Shown here one piece after another: positions 54,000 through 64,000 of a stretch of 64,000 bases of DNA; within the stretch, counting starts at the first letter, position 1, and each line of letters opens with the position of its first letter. A program made the position numbers and the translations under genes. The DNA lies in assembly GCA_963693365.1 (NCBI GenBank), contig CAVNZM010000003.1, positions 3,038,001 through 3,102,000 on the forward strand. The letters are read 5' to 3'. A model generated the notes under the pieces. The model searched no databases, was not told the origin of the DNA, and saw only the letters and a program-made list of their open reading frames with translations. Source of the stretch: Amoebidium appalachense (lineage: Eukaryota; Ichthyosporea).

Positions 54000-54975
54000 T
54001 GGGCCCACCTTCGATGCCCACGCGGTCTTTGCCTGCAACCTCCTGCAAAAATAGTGTCAGTTCGTGAACCCTGGTGTCCCCCGCCCCCCTCTCCCCCACC
54101 ACCTCACATACACACACAGCAAAGATTCCAAAAGCCCGCACCATCTTTCTCCCTCCCATATCCAACTCCTGTCTGCCCCCCGTACACACACAACATGTGT
54201 CCACACACCATGTACCCACACACCATGTGCCCAATACCTACTATGCATTCACACACAAACGGTGCCCCCCACTCACATATTGTACACCCACACACATACT
54301 ATGCACCCACCACATACTATGCACCCACCCCACATACCATGCACCCACAGGCACGCAGGCAGCCATCCACACACACACAGGCACATATCCACACGCACAC
54401 AGGCACATATCCACACGCACACAGGCATGCAGCCACGCACCATAGCCTGCAGGTAGGCCTGCCACAGGGCTGCCACCCAGGGGCAATTCCGGACAGCCCT
54501 GGCATGGACCTCCAGCGTCAGAACACTGCCCGGCATCTTGTCGTCCTGATTTGCCATTCAGTACTGGGGCCCACCAGGCACATGTGGCATGCACATACAG
54601 CACACAAATAGCAAGCACACACATGGCATACACATGGCATGCACACACATGGCACACATATGACATGCACACACATGGCACACACACGGCATGCACACAC
54701 AGCACACAAACAGCAAGCACACACGTGGCATACACATATGCACACACATGGCATGACACACGTGGCATACACACACGTGGCATACACATGGCATGCACAC
54801 ACATGGCATACACATATGCACACAACACACAGCTCTCGTAAACTACCCCCACACACACCCCATTGCCACTCCCCGAAAGTGTTGGATAAAGAGACAACAC
54901 ATTAGCACCCGACTAGATTGAAGGGGGGACTAAGGAGGAGGGGGGGGAGGCCTGTGGTATGCATGGGTGTGTGTG

Positions 54976-55016
<41 letters not shown>

Positions 55017-55298
55017 TGTTAGTGTGTGTTAGTATGTGTGTGCATGTGTCTGTATGCGTGCGCATGTGTGTGTGCGCTATACACATGCCCTCACCCACCA
55101 TGTATTGTGCATAGCTGGCCCAGACCGTGGCATCCAGTGCATGTGCCGCCACAGCCCTCTCACACAGGGCCTGCACCCTGGCCGGGTCATCTCCGTGCTG
55201 CTGCTCGTGCTGCATGTAGGCAAGGTAGGCGGATGCTCCTCCCTCAGCCTGCAACCACGGTCAGATCACTCAAAGCGCTATGCATGGTATAGTATGTT

Positions 55299-55354
<56 letters not shown>

Positions 55355-55849
55355 CACACACCAATGCATCCTCCAGTGGCTGCAGGGCCTTGCATGCCTC
55401 TTGTGTCCTCTTGGCTGCCTTTTGCATGTCGGGCACATCGCTGTCTGGCCCATACTCGCCCACCCACTGCTCTAGCTGCTCAATCGTGCCCTGCAGCGCT
55501 GCAGCAACATGAGTCTGTAAGTGCACAGGTGGGCTTGCTCTCCTTTGCTTGCATCTTCTTTCTATCAAACCCCCCCCCCCCCCCCCCCCCCGTGTCCGCT
55601 CCTTCGTTTAGTATTCATATCCCCCTCCCCCTCCCTCCCCACCTTTTTTTCCTCGTTGATTTACTATCTTCACCCCCTCCCCCCCTCCCCCCATTCTCGT
55701 TTAAACAACGTTTTTCCTTCCTTCCTTTTCCTTCTTCTTAGTCCCTATTCTGAGTTGTTTTTTCCTATTTTATTTTTACTTGTTTGTTTGTTTGTTTCAT
55801 TCTAGGAGCCTTCTGTTTTGTTCTATTTTATATTCTCATTTTACTTATT

Positions 55850-55904
<55 letters not shown>

Positions 55905-55926
55905 TATATATATATGTATATATGTA

Positions 55927-55975
<49 letters not shown>

Positions 55976-56057
55976 GGGGGGGGGGGGGTACTTACAGGCA
56001 TGGGGCACGGCCAGCTGACGTTTGAACAGAGCAACAATGCGTTTCTTGGCTGCTGTG

Positions 56058-56099
<42 letters not shown>

Positions 56100-56565
56100 T
56101 GGGGAGGGGGAGGCACGGGGGGGGGGGGGGGTCAGCATTGCGGCAGACGTGTCTGGGCCTACCCATGCCATCTTCTAACCTACTAACCCCCCCCTCCCCT
56201 CCCCCCCCCCCCAAAAAAAAAATAAAAAATAAAATTAAAAAAAAATAATAAAAAAATAAAAAACCGGGCCTGGTGTTTCCTACCTAATATTAGTCAAAGT
56301 CCACCTACATCTCTCCCACTGCACCTTTCTCTGTCGTATCCCCCACCAACATTCCCAGTGCCAAACCCAGTGACCTTGACATGACCCGCACACACACACA
56401 GGGGGGGATGACCTACACCGGGGCACTGTCGGGGCCATCCATGTCCTCCTCCTGTGGCCCACATATCAGCAACCACACCCACCATGCCCTGCATACATGG
56501 TTCCAACGAGCTTGGCAATAGCGCAATCCATTTCGTATTTCATTGTGTGTGTGTGTGTCTGTGTC

Positions 56566-56596
<31 letters not shown>

Positions 56597-57319
56597 ATGT
56601 GTGTGTGTGTGCTCGTGTGTGCGTTGTAGATGAAAAAATTCCCAATATGCTATTTTTGAAAGATGAGACTACCGGATACTCCCCCCCTCCCCCTCCTTGG
56701 CAAAAAAAAGGAAAATGCTCAACGCCCAGGGCTTATGATATGTGCAGATGTGGGGCGTTGTGTGACCTGTGCCCGTGCCATCATAGATACTATGATTTCT
56801 CCCTTTGGCCACGTTAAGGTGACCAGGGCCGGAACCACATCGAAACATCATAAGCTCACAACAACAAAACCACCGCCACGTTTACTGAATATGCGGGTAT
56901 AGCCTGTGTTTTAAATACATCTCCTTTGGCCGCACCAGAAACACAGAGGGGCAAGGGGAGGCGGGGGGCTATTTTTATATCTGATGTAGAGGTGATCAAA
57001 GTGAAAGGCACAGGGGGGAACCCACCTGCTCCTCGGCATGGTCCAACAGGCGCTGCTCAAAGGCACGGTAGGCCTCCCACAAACTGGCCCCCTGCAGGGT
57101 CATGTGTCAGCCGTGATGCCCTGCACATGAACACCACACCACACACAGGGGAAGAGGGAGGGTGGGGGGTGGGGGGGTGCGTGTGTGTGTGGGGGGGGGG
57201 TGGGTGGGGGTGGGGGTGTGTGCAGAGAGATGGGAAAGGGGGGGGGGGGGGGGGGGGGGGGGGAGAAAGGGCGACCGAGACAGACACGAAAAAAAACACC
57301 CACAGGCCCACACACACAC

Positions 57320-57374
<55 letters not shown>

Positions 57375-58333
57375 CCCCGGCCAGATGCACCTCTGTGTAG
57401 TGCAGGCCCGCAGCACTCAGGGCCCGCTCATACAGTTGCCGTGCACGCGCCACTGCCTCCTTGTCAACCTCTGCACATCTGTCAGCACCCACCATCCCCC
57501 CTCCCTCCCCCCCCCCCCCCCCCCAAAAAAAAAAACAAGGAAAAAAAAAACAGGCCACCATGCACGCACCTGCGCCCTCCGTGTCGACCTTGCTGTCCAG
57601 CAGTTTGCAGTAACCCACCCACACCTTCACCGCTGCCCCACACTGCCATTAGTATCCACGTAAAATTAAAATCCCCTCTATAAAAAATTGAAGAAGAATA
57701 ATAACCAATAATCCCACTCTCCCACACCCCCCTCAAAAATAATAAATAAATAAATAAATAAAACAAAATAAATAGAATAAAACTCTCCCTCACTCCATAA
57801 GGACCACCCCCTTCCACTCCTCCCCCCTTCCCCCCTGCCGCCCCTTGCCACCACCACACAACCCATCCGAAACCCCCCCCCCCCCTCCCCCCTCCCTCTC
57901 CCCCCCCCCCCCCTCCCTCCCTCCCCAACCCCCTACCCCCCTCCCTCCGTCCTCCTCCTCCCATGCCCAGCGTGTCCCCCCCCCCTCCCCCCCCCCCCCC
58001 CCCCCCCCCCCCGCGCCCCTCTCCTTTCCCATGCCCAGCACCCTCCCCCCCCCCCCTCCCCTCCCCAGCTCCCTCCCTCCCCCCCTTTCCCCCCCTCCTC
58101 CTCCAGGACCAAGAAATAAGGATAAAGAATAGCCGGTTCAGCAGGCAGGGTGCACGCACAGAGATAGTCCTTGACTGCGCGCTCATACAGAGCCTCGAGC
58201 TTGCTGCTGTCCTCGCCAAGCCGTGCCTCGTCCCCCAGCCACTCCAGCCACAGCACTGCACCACCCAGTCAGGCCCCGTGAAACTGCTGCCTGCCAACCA
58301 CCCACCCACACACACCCCCACCCACACAGATGA

Positions 58334-58368
<35 letters not shown>

Positions 58369-58374
58369 CACACA

Positions 58375-58414
<40 letters not shown>

Positions 58415-58610
58415 ACACACACACACACACATGCATACACACACCTTCCGTAAGGGGAAACACGGCACTCATCTTCTCGCGTGCGTGGCGTATCTCCTGC
58501 AGCTTGCCAGCCCGGCGCAGTGCCGCTATGTACTCCACCTGTGCCCCATAGTCGTAGGCGTTGCCTTGCACCTGCAAACCCCAGGGTTAGCTTGACTGTA
58601 GATGTAGGGT

Positions 58611-58644
<34 letters not shown>

Positions 58645-59107
58645 GGGAGGGGGGGGAGGGGGGGGCAAGGTGTGCAGGTGATCTGGGCAGCCGTGGGGGG
58701 TCACAGGGTGTAATTCAGGTTGCAGGAAACGAAACCTGAGATGGGGTCAGAGATGCTGTAGCTCAATCTGAAAAAGGTGTAGATCCCATGGGCAAATTAG
58801 TATCATGCACACTTCTCCCCAACTCGTCTCTGCTCACCCCCACCCCTTCACCCCCTCGTGCGCGCACAGGTAAACACACAAAAACGCACTTCCCAACCCT
58901 TGCTCCAAACGCATCTTCGATCTGAAAAGGCCCAGCCCTAGACTCTCCACTCCCTCCCTTCTCCCTCACTCCCCTCCCACCCGCCAGATCCTGTACGGAA
59001 GCAGCACGCACTCTCAAGCCTTATCTACCATAACTGACTTTCCAGTCTACCACTAGATTCTCCCCTGCCTCTAAATCTTCCCCTCCCCCCTTCCCCTCCC
59101 CTCCCCG

Positions 59108-59150
<43 letters not shown>

Positions 59151-59284
59151 ACACACACACATACACACACCTTGTGCTTGAGTATGCTGATCTGCTTGGC
59201 CAGAGCCTCTTCGTCCTCTGCCTCTGCCTCTGACTCGCCCTCTGACCCGGAAACCTCGGGGTCCTCTTCGTGGTCGGCAGCCAT
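48809..59284 (-). CDS. SART3: SART3/Prp24-like U4/U6 snRNP assembly factor
   Basis: Twenty-seven exons keep phase from ATG 59284 to TAG 48809: 59284-59171, 58571-58445, 58255-58160, 57632-57570, 57470-57391, 57091-57026, 56451-56417, 56057-55996, 55498-55362, 55248-55099, 54545-54441, 54042-54009, 53886-53821, 53757-53683, 53347-53289, 53198-53092, 52543-52354, 51929-51770, 51687-51633, 51419-51335, 51275-51192, 50938-50801, 50729-50679, 50110-50027, 49901-49800, 49654-49430, 48871-48809. 870 residues (human about 963). Order: acidic N-terminus; half-a-TPR (HAT) repeats to about 520 ([44 protein letters not shown]); basic helix with KRHK (523-575); RRM1 ([20 protein letters not shown]); RRM2 ([18 protein letters not shown]); C-terminal LSm-binding motif [14 protein letters not shown]. 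Family role: re-annealing U4 and U6 snRNAs in the nucleus after splicing. Confidence 0.95.
49696..49791. repeat. GT microsatellite and G-run
   Basis: (GT)n at 49708-49761 then about 29 G, in an intron of the SART3-like gene (antisense). Confidence 0.93.
50242..50672. repeat. CA-rich tract
   Basis: (CA)n at about 50247-50286 and 50612-50672 with CA-rich sequence between, between two RRM2-coding exons of the SART3-like gene. Confidence 0.92.
51972..52341. repeat. C-runs and an A-run
   Basis: C runs at about 51973-52004 and 52243-52285 and an A run of about 25 at 52317-52341, in one SART3 intron. Confidence 0.93.
52600..53091 (-). repeat. ~30-bp array seeded at the exon 16 donor of SART3
   Basis: About fifteen degenerate units with plus-strand core AGAACATGCCGATCTACCC. 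On the minus strand the intron begins GAGAA|GTAAGGGGTAGAGCAG then CATGC; array units read AAGAAGGGTAGATCGGCACG, the same block with changes. Confidence 0.7.
53227..53998. repeat. Microsatellites in SART3 introns
   Basis: C runs at about 53227-53250 and 53962-53998, (GCCC)n at about 53545-53574 and (CA)n at about 53632-53664. Confidence 0.9.
55302..55355. repeat. (CAGG)n microsatellite at a splice donor
   Basis: About 13 uninterrupted CAGG units, just downstream in sense of the donor of SART3 exon 9. Confidence 0.95.
55852..55990. repeat. (TA)n tract with T-run/G-run
   Basis: About 100 bases of TA dinucleotides then a T run of about 20 and a G run of 13, ending just before SART3 exon 8 (plus coordinates). 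Confidence 0.93.
57240..57372. repeat. G-run and CA microsatellite
   Basis: G run at about 57239-57263 and (CA)n at about 57325-57372, in a SART3 intron. Confidence 0.92.
57840..58090. repeat. C-rich low-complexity stretch
   Basis: Nearly pure C/T sequence with several C runs, in SART3 intron 3. Confidence 0.9.
59109..59150. repeat. Poly-C tract
   Basis: About 42 C followed by a short CA tract, directly after the exon 1 donor of the SART3-like gene in sense. Confidence 0.93.
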
Positions 59285-59631
59285 GGTGCAAGGCAGCTAA
59301 AACACACAAAGAAAGTTGCTACAAAGTCTTAGGCTATAGCACTGCAGGGAAGGGTGTATTTTTCTTTTTTGTTGATCATCACAGTGACATGATAGGTATG
59401 CATCAGCTGGCTCAGTGACGATATACCGGATAGGTATGCAGGCTCGCACCGCCTTACGTAAGCAAGGCGCGCAGGTGTCAGTGACGTCACACAACCAGCT
59501 CGTCTTGATTGGCCGGTGCCATGTGCACTTGTCAAAGGCTGGGCACAAAAAACAGGCCAAGTTGCAGTCAGTTTTTTACGTTTTTTGGTGCTGTTTTTTG
59601 TAGGCCAGGGCAAGAGTTCATAGTGTCAACC
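59285..59631. promoter_or_regulatory. Compact bidirectional promoter, SART3 / eIF3L
   Basis: Only 347 bases separate two divergent ATGs. The centre has a full CRE palindrome, TGACGTCA at 59482-59489 within GTGACGTCAC, and a CCAAT box (as ATTGG) at about 59508-59512. No clear TATA box. The pairing of a splicing factor with a translation factor suggests shared growth-linked control, which is inference. Confidence 0.55.
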
Positions 59632-62269
59632 ATGCTGGAAGAGGAGTTTGTCGAGTCCAACGCGGACGTCAACGAGTTGGCAAACCTGCGCGAGTACCGC
59701 GACGACTTCAGCGCAGAGCAGGGCTATGGTACGTGCACAGGCACAGACACGGTGACCGGGTGTCAGCCGTGGGCGTTTTGGGTACATTAGAGCTATTGTT
59801 CAATAACCAACCATCAGGTGTACAATCATCTTCAAGGAGTAATAGATATGGAACAGACATAATTTTTTGGATCTCAGATCACAAGCTGGATCCAACCAGT
59901 CTCGGCTTTGCGTCAGCAATCAACTCCAACCCCTACGCTTTGTTTGGCTTGGCAGGCTAAGAGGCGGCATACAGAGCATGTGTCGCACCTGCCTGCACTG
60001 AGCAGAAAACTAAAGTACCAGGCGAAGTCATGTCTGTTGCCTGTCCTCAGTCACAGGGATTCGGGAGGTTTCGTAATACACGAGTGCCATGGCACGTTCT
60101 GTTCTGTCTTTACTTATAGTGGAACTGGAAACGGTTTTTCACGTGGGCTACCGCGCGTTTCTTATACCTCAAACATGGAGTCACCACTTTTTTCCCTCGC
60201 CGTGGTCATTCACAGTGAAAGACACAGATTGCACCTCGTTTTACAAAGAGGATCACGGAGAGGGGTGGCCGAAGTCGTGTACCCGGCTGTGAAATTATTA
60301 CATAATGGCGCTGGCTTTCCGGAGAGTGATGTCGTCTGGGTGGAGTTAGATGAGAAAGCACGTTTGAGTGCAGTGTTGGCCCGTCTTTTCAGGGGTGGAG
60401 GACTGTGTAGGGTGTGTGTGGGGCGGGTGAGGGGGGGGGGGGGGGGGGCACCCTGGAGGTGAGGTAAAGGGGGGAGGGGGGGCACTAGTAAAGCAAGGAA
60501 GTGTGGGGGGGGGGGGGGGTTTGCTGCTGACTTGGATCAAACGGATAGATTGTGGGGTAGGCAGGTTCTATTTTTGCACAGTAGTGGAAGACTGGTGGAT
60601 TCAGACACTAAATTAAATTGTATGATAGGCTACCAAGAAGCGCCACAGGTCAACTACACGGCGGCCATCATCCCCGACGTGGTGCGCAGCTTCCTGCAGT
60701 ACTTCCACCGCAATGTTATGGCCGAGGAGGTCGGGGTGATCCACGGCATCTACGAGAACACGTGGAACAAGCTGACCGACCGCTACTACAAGAACTCCCC
60801 CTGGCCCTCGGTCGAGCAGGTTGCCCCACTGGTTAACAACGGTACGTGTGCAGCAGGGGGAGGAGGGGGGGGATGATTTTTGGGTATGTTGTAGAGTACG
60901 GAGGGGTGGGGGGGGGGGGGGGGGGCTGAAGAGCTGTACTGGGCCGATCGTGCACATGAGGGATGGAATAGCAGGCGGCATTGCTGGGGCAAAAAAAAGG
61001 AAAAAAAACACCGAGCATGTGATGAGATTGCGTAGTGCATGTTATGGGCAGGTGGCAGCGGCCGGACACTTTGTGTGTATCTGACCGTGGCCGGGCTGTG
61101 CAGACGAGGTGTTCCTAACGCTGTATAAGGAGCTGTACTTCCGCCACATTTACGCAAAACTGCAGCCCACCCTCGAGCACCGCTTCGAGTCGTACCAGAA
61201 CTACTGCAACCTCTTCAACTACATCCTGAGTAAGTGCCTCTGGTCGGTGGGGGCCTTGGGGTGGGGATGTGTATCTGTACTTTTCGGTGCGTGTGTGGCC
61301 TGCTGGTTGGTGTATGGGCACATGTGTACTTCAGGCATCCGAGTTGCTTGTGTGGGTGTTTTGCTCCTTGATTCCTTCTGCTGGCAAGAGGTTGCATGCA
61401 TTTATGTAGGCGATGTGGTGACTACCGTAACTGCAAGGCATGTTCCTGATTGTGCGCATGCTCCCATCACTACGCGTGCTTAAGGGTACATGGCATGGTT
61501 GCTGAATGTGTGTGTTTGTGTGCTTAGAAGGTACATGGCGTGGTTGCTGAATGTGTGTGAGCAGATGAGGCGGAGCCGGTGCCGCTGCAGCTGCCCAACC
61601 CGTGGCTGTGGGACATCATTGATGAGTTTGTGTACCAGTTCCAGTCCTTCAGCCAGTACCGCACAGTGCTGGCTAAGAAGACAGACGAGGAGCTGGCGGC
61701 ACTCAAGGCTAACCCCCAGGTGTGTTGTTTTATTATTTTCATTGTGTTTTTATTGTTATTATTTTTTTTGGGGGGGGGGGGGGGGGAAGAAAGATTTTCG
61801 AGGGCTCAGGTGTGTGTGTGGGGGGGGAGGGGGGTGAGTGGGAGGGGGGTTTTTTGCTGACTAGGCAGTATGCAAAATATTTGTGGGTGTGGAGAACATG
61901 GGGACGGGGGGGGGGGGCAATGTGGGCATGCACTGAGTTTTTTCTTTTGCAGATCTGGAACGTGCACAGCGTGCTCAACATCCTACACTCTCTGGTGGAG
62001 AAGAGCAACATCAATGCCCAGCTGGTGGTCTACAACAGCGGCGAAGGAAACATGGACACCGTTGCTGGGCCCTTTGGCCGCCACCCACTCTACAAGGTAC
62101 GTAACTCAGGGAGGGGGGAAGTATGCATGGTTGGGCAGGGGCTAAGTGTATATGTGTTTGTGTGCAGATGCTGGGCTACTTCAGCCTGATCGGGCTGTGC
62201 CGGCTGCACTGCATGTTGGGCGACTACCACCAGAGTCTGCAGGTGCTCGAGTGTGTCGAGCTCAACAAG

Positions 62270-62347
<78 letters not shown>

Positions 62348-62611
62348 CCTCACGTGAACTCATGTGTGTGTGGTAGCCTAACGTGCATGTGTTGGGGATA
62401 TAGTTTTTTTTGTGTGTGTGTGTGGGGGGGGGGGGGGGGGGGGGGGGATAGCTTCACGGACATTCGTGTCTAAATGTATGTGTGTGTAATAGCTCCACGC
62501 GCACTCGTGTGTGTGTATGTGTGTGTGTTTGGGGGGGGGGGGGCTTAGCCCCGCATGCATGCGTGTTTGGACGTGGGGGGCTAGAAAGGGGTGTCACCTT
62601 TGCATTCATGT

Positions 62612-62642
<31 letters not shown>

Positions 62643-63498
62643 GGTATGAGGAGGGTTGCAAGTGCATACATGTATATGTGAGGGGTTCACCTCATGTGCA
62701 TTCATGTCTGGGGGCATGTGTGTGTCTTTTCCGGGGAGGGGTGGGGTGGGTGCTGGTTAGCCTCTCGTGCTTGGATGTATGTGTGTGGAGCTGGGTAGCT
62801 TGGCTTGCATTCTTCGCGTGCGTGCATTTGTGTGTAAGGGGGGAGGGGGGAGGAGGGGGGGGGCTGGCTTCAGGTGCATTCTTCGTGTGTGTGAGTAAGG
62901 GGAGTAACCATCATGTGCATTCAGCCGGGAATAGCCTGGGATGCACACGTGTGTGTGTGCATGTGGGCTTCATGTGTGTGTGTGTGTGTGCGTGTGTATG
63001 TTTTTTTTTTTTTGGGGGGGGGGGGGGGGGGAGGGAGGGTGGGATGGGGAGGAGGGGTGGATAGTATGCCGCACATTCGTGTGTGTGTGTGTGTTGGCAG
63101 GGGGGGGGGGGGGGGGGGGGTTCAGTGTCATGTGCGTTTATGGTCGCATGGCTTTGCACACATCGTGTCATGGGTAAGCACGTGCTGACCACGTGCCCCC
63201 TCAGCTCCTGTCCGCCGTGCCTGCCTGCCAGATCACGACGTTCTACTATGTGGCCTTTGACTACCTGATGATGCGCCGCTACCAGGTGTGTGGTGGTGGG
63301 GGGGGGGGGGGGGGAGGGGGGAGGGGGTTGTGTGTGGGGGGAGGGGAGAGGGGCAGGGTCGGATGCATTTATAAATAATTGGAGTCATGGGGGCAGAGAC
63401 ATCGAAAGACACACATAACAATGCACAAAATAGAATAATCACAAATCTCAAAATATGCAGGCAAGATGCACTCGAACAGAACCCAGCATCGGAAAGCT

Positions 63499-63529
<31 letters not shown>

Positions 63530-63642
63530 GGAGCATTTGGCTGACCATGGGGTTGCAGGACTGTGTTCGGACGCTGGCCAACATTCTGGTGTACATTCAG
63601 CGCACAAAGCAGTACCACAACCGCTCATACCAATATGACGAG
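59632..63642 (+). CDS. EIF3L: eIF3 subunit L (3' end beyond the window)
   Basis: Eight exons in phase: 59632-59728, 60629-60841, 61104-61229, 61565-61719, 61953-62096, 62168-62275, 63205-63285 and 63559-63642. They give 336 residues; the human protein has about 564, so the PCI-domain half lies outside. Diagnostic blocks are [89 protein letters not shown] and [14 protein letters not shown], then [20 protein letters not shown]. eIF3L is one of the PCI-type scaffold subunits of eukaryotic initiation factor 3, which binds the 40S ribosome in the cytosol. The N-terminus ([19 protein letters not shown]) is short compared with animals. Exon 6 ends inside a GT repeat, so the exact donor among several GTs is uncertain; the one giving [12 protein letters not shown] keeps frame. 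Confidence 0.95.
61762..61787 (+). repeat. T-run/G-run composite
   Basis: A T run then about 18 G, eIF3L intron 4, sense orientation. Confidence 0.88.
62274..62344 (+). repeat. GT microsatellite at the exon 6 donor
   Basis: About 35 GT dinucleotides start at the donor of eIF3L exon 6, offering many alternative GT sites. Confidence 0.95.
62401..63120 (+). repeat. Series of T-run/G-run composites
   Basis: T/G composites at about 62611-62644 and 63001-63031, plus G runs at about 62425-62447 and 63100-63120, with ATGCATTCATGTGTG-like spacers, in eIF3L intron 6. Confidence 0.88.
63499..63531 (+). repeat. T-run/G-run composite next to an acceptor
   Basis: T10 then about 23 G, ending about 27 bases before the exon 8 acceptor of eIF3L. 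Confidence 0.92.
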
Positions 63643-64000
63643 GTGTGTGCTGCATGCATATGCAGAGACACATGAACTATATTGCACATGCACACAGTTT
63701 CTCAAGCCCACGCTCATGCAGTCACAGAAAGCACACACGCACACAAGTATACAACCGAAGCTTGTGCACATGATGTTGCCTTACCACACACACATGCCTT
63801 CATGCTTATGCTTTCACTCTTTGCCAGTTATACTCCTTGTACGCATGCACACACGCATGCACGGACATACAATGCGAATACATACCATCGCACTGCACGA
63901 CATAATCCAGGTCACTATCGTATGTCGTCAACGTGCAGGCACGACATTTGTCTATTTCATTGCTTTTCGTTGTCACCCTGGGTGTATGTTATATGCTAGC
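63643..64000. other. Intron of eIF3L at the window edge
   Basis: CA-rich, AT-richer sequence after the exon 8 donor. No further exon is seen before the edge. Confidence 0.5.

Overview
The window is nuclear DNA from a GC-rich, intron-rich eukaryote. Genes are split by spliceosomal GT-AG introns (most donors read GTGCGT, GTACGT or GTGTGT). I rebuilt 14 protein genes by joining exons by hand; they are mostly housekeeping genes. I see no rRNA, tRNA, CRISPR array or prokaryotic operon. The lineage is uncertain. The tRNA-guanine transglycosylase is of the chlamydial/plastid type I associate with algae, and the beta-adaptin trunk and ear read plant-like, so a plastid-bearing protist is my best guess. 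A cyclin Y and a syntenin-like tandem-PDZ protein are better known from animals and their relatives. Coordinates were counted by eye and may be off by a base or two.

Layout: 436-976 (-) first exon of a Fringe/GT31-like glycosyltransferase; 2224-3823 (-) small unknown protein with a Tudor-like stretch; 3942-6074 (+) NSUN3/4-type rRNA/tRNA m5C methyltransferase; 6412-10633 (-) tRNA-guanine transglycosylase; 11336-16493 (+) transketolase; 18290-21503 (-) unknown proline-rich protein with a KEN box; 22403-24725 (+) ERH; 24749-27652 or beyond (-) TIMMDC1-like complex I assembly factor; 29509-41141 (+) beta-adaptin; 41959-44618 (-) cyclin Y; 45400-46281 (+) intronless tandem-PDZ protein; 48809-59284 (-) SART3/Prp24-like splicing factor; 59632 to the window end (+) eIF3 subunit L, cut by the edge. 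From 2224 onward the genes alternate strand without exception, giving divergent pairs with shared promoters and convergent pairs with abutting or overlapping 3' ends.

The rest of the DNA is intron and spacer packed with long G/C homopolymers, CA/GT microsatellites, T-run/G-run composites and minisatellites. The most unusual signal is that many minisatellites sit on exon-intron junctions and repeat the splice site itself. Cyclin Y intron 3 holds about 19 copies of its own 3' splice site plus the first exon bases; TGT intron 4 holds about 11 copies of its acceptor; five further introns show donor- or acceptor-seeded arrays. There are also three non-autonomous inverted-repeat elements, two of them flanked by TTAA in piggyBac style, lying inside introns.

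The genes do not form one pathway. They cover translation and RNA processing (NSUN, TGT, eIF3L, SART3, ERH), central carbon metabolism (transketolase), mitochondrial assembly (TIMMDC1), and vesicle traffic or membrane signalling (beta-adaptin, cyclin Y, tandem PDZ).
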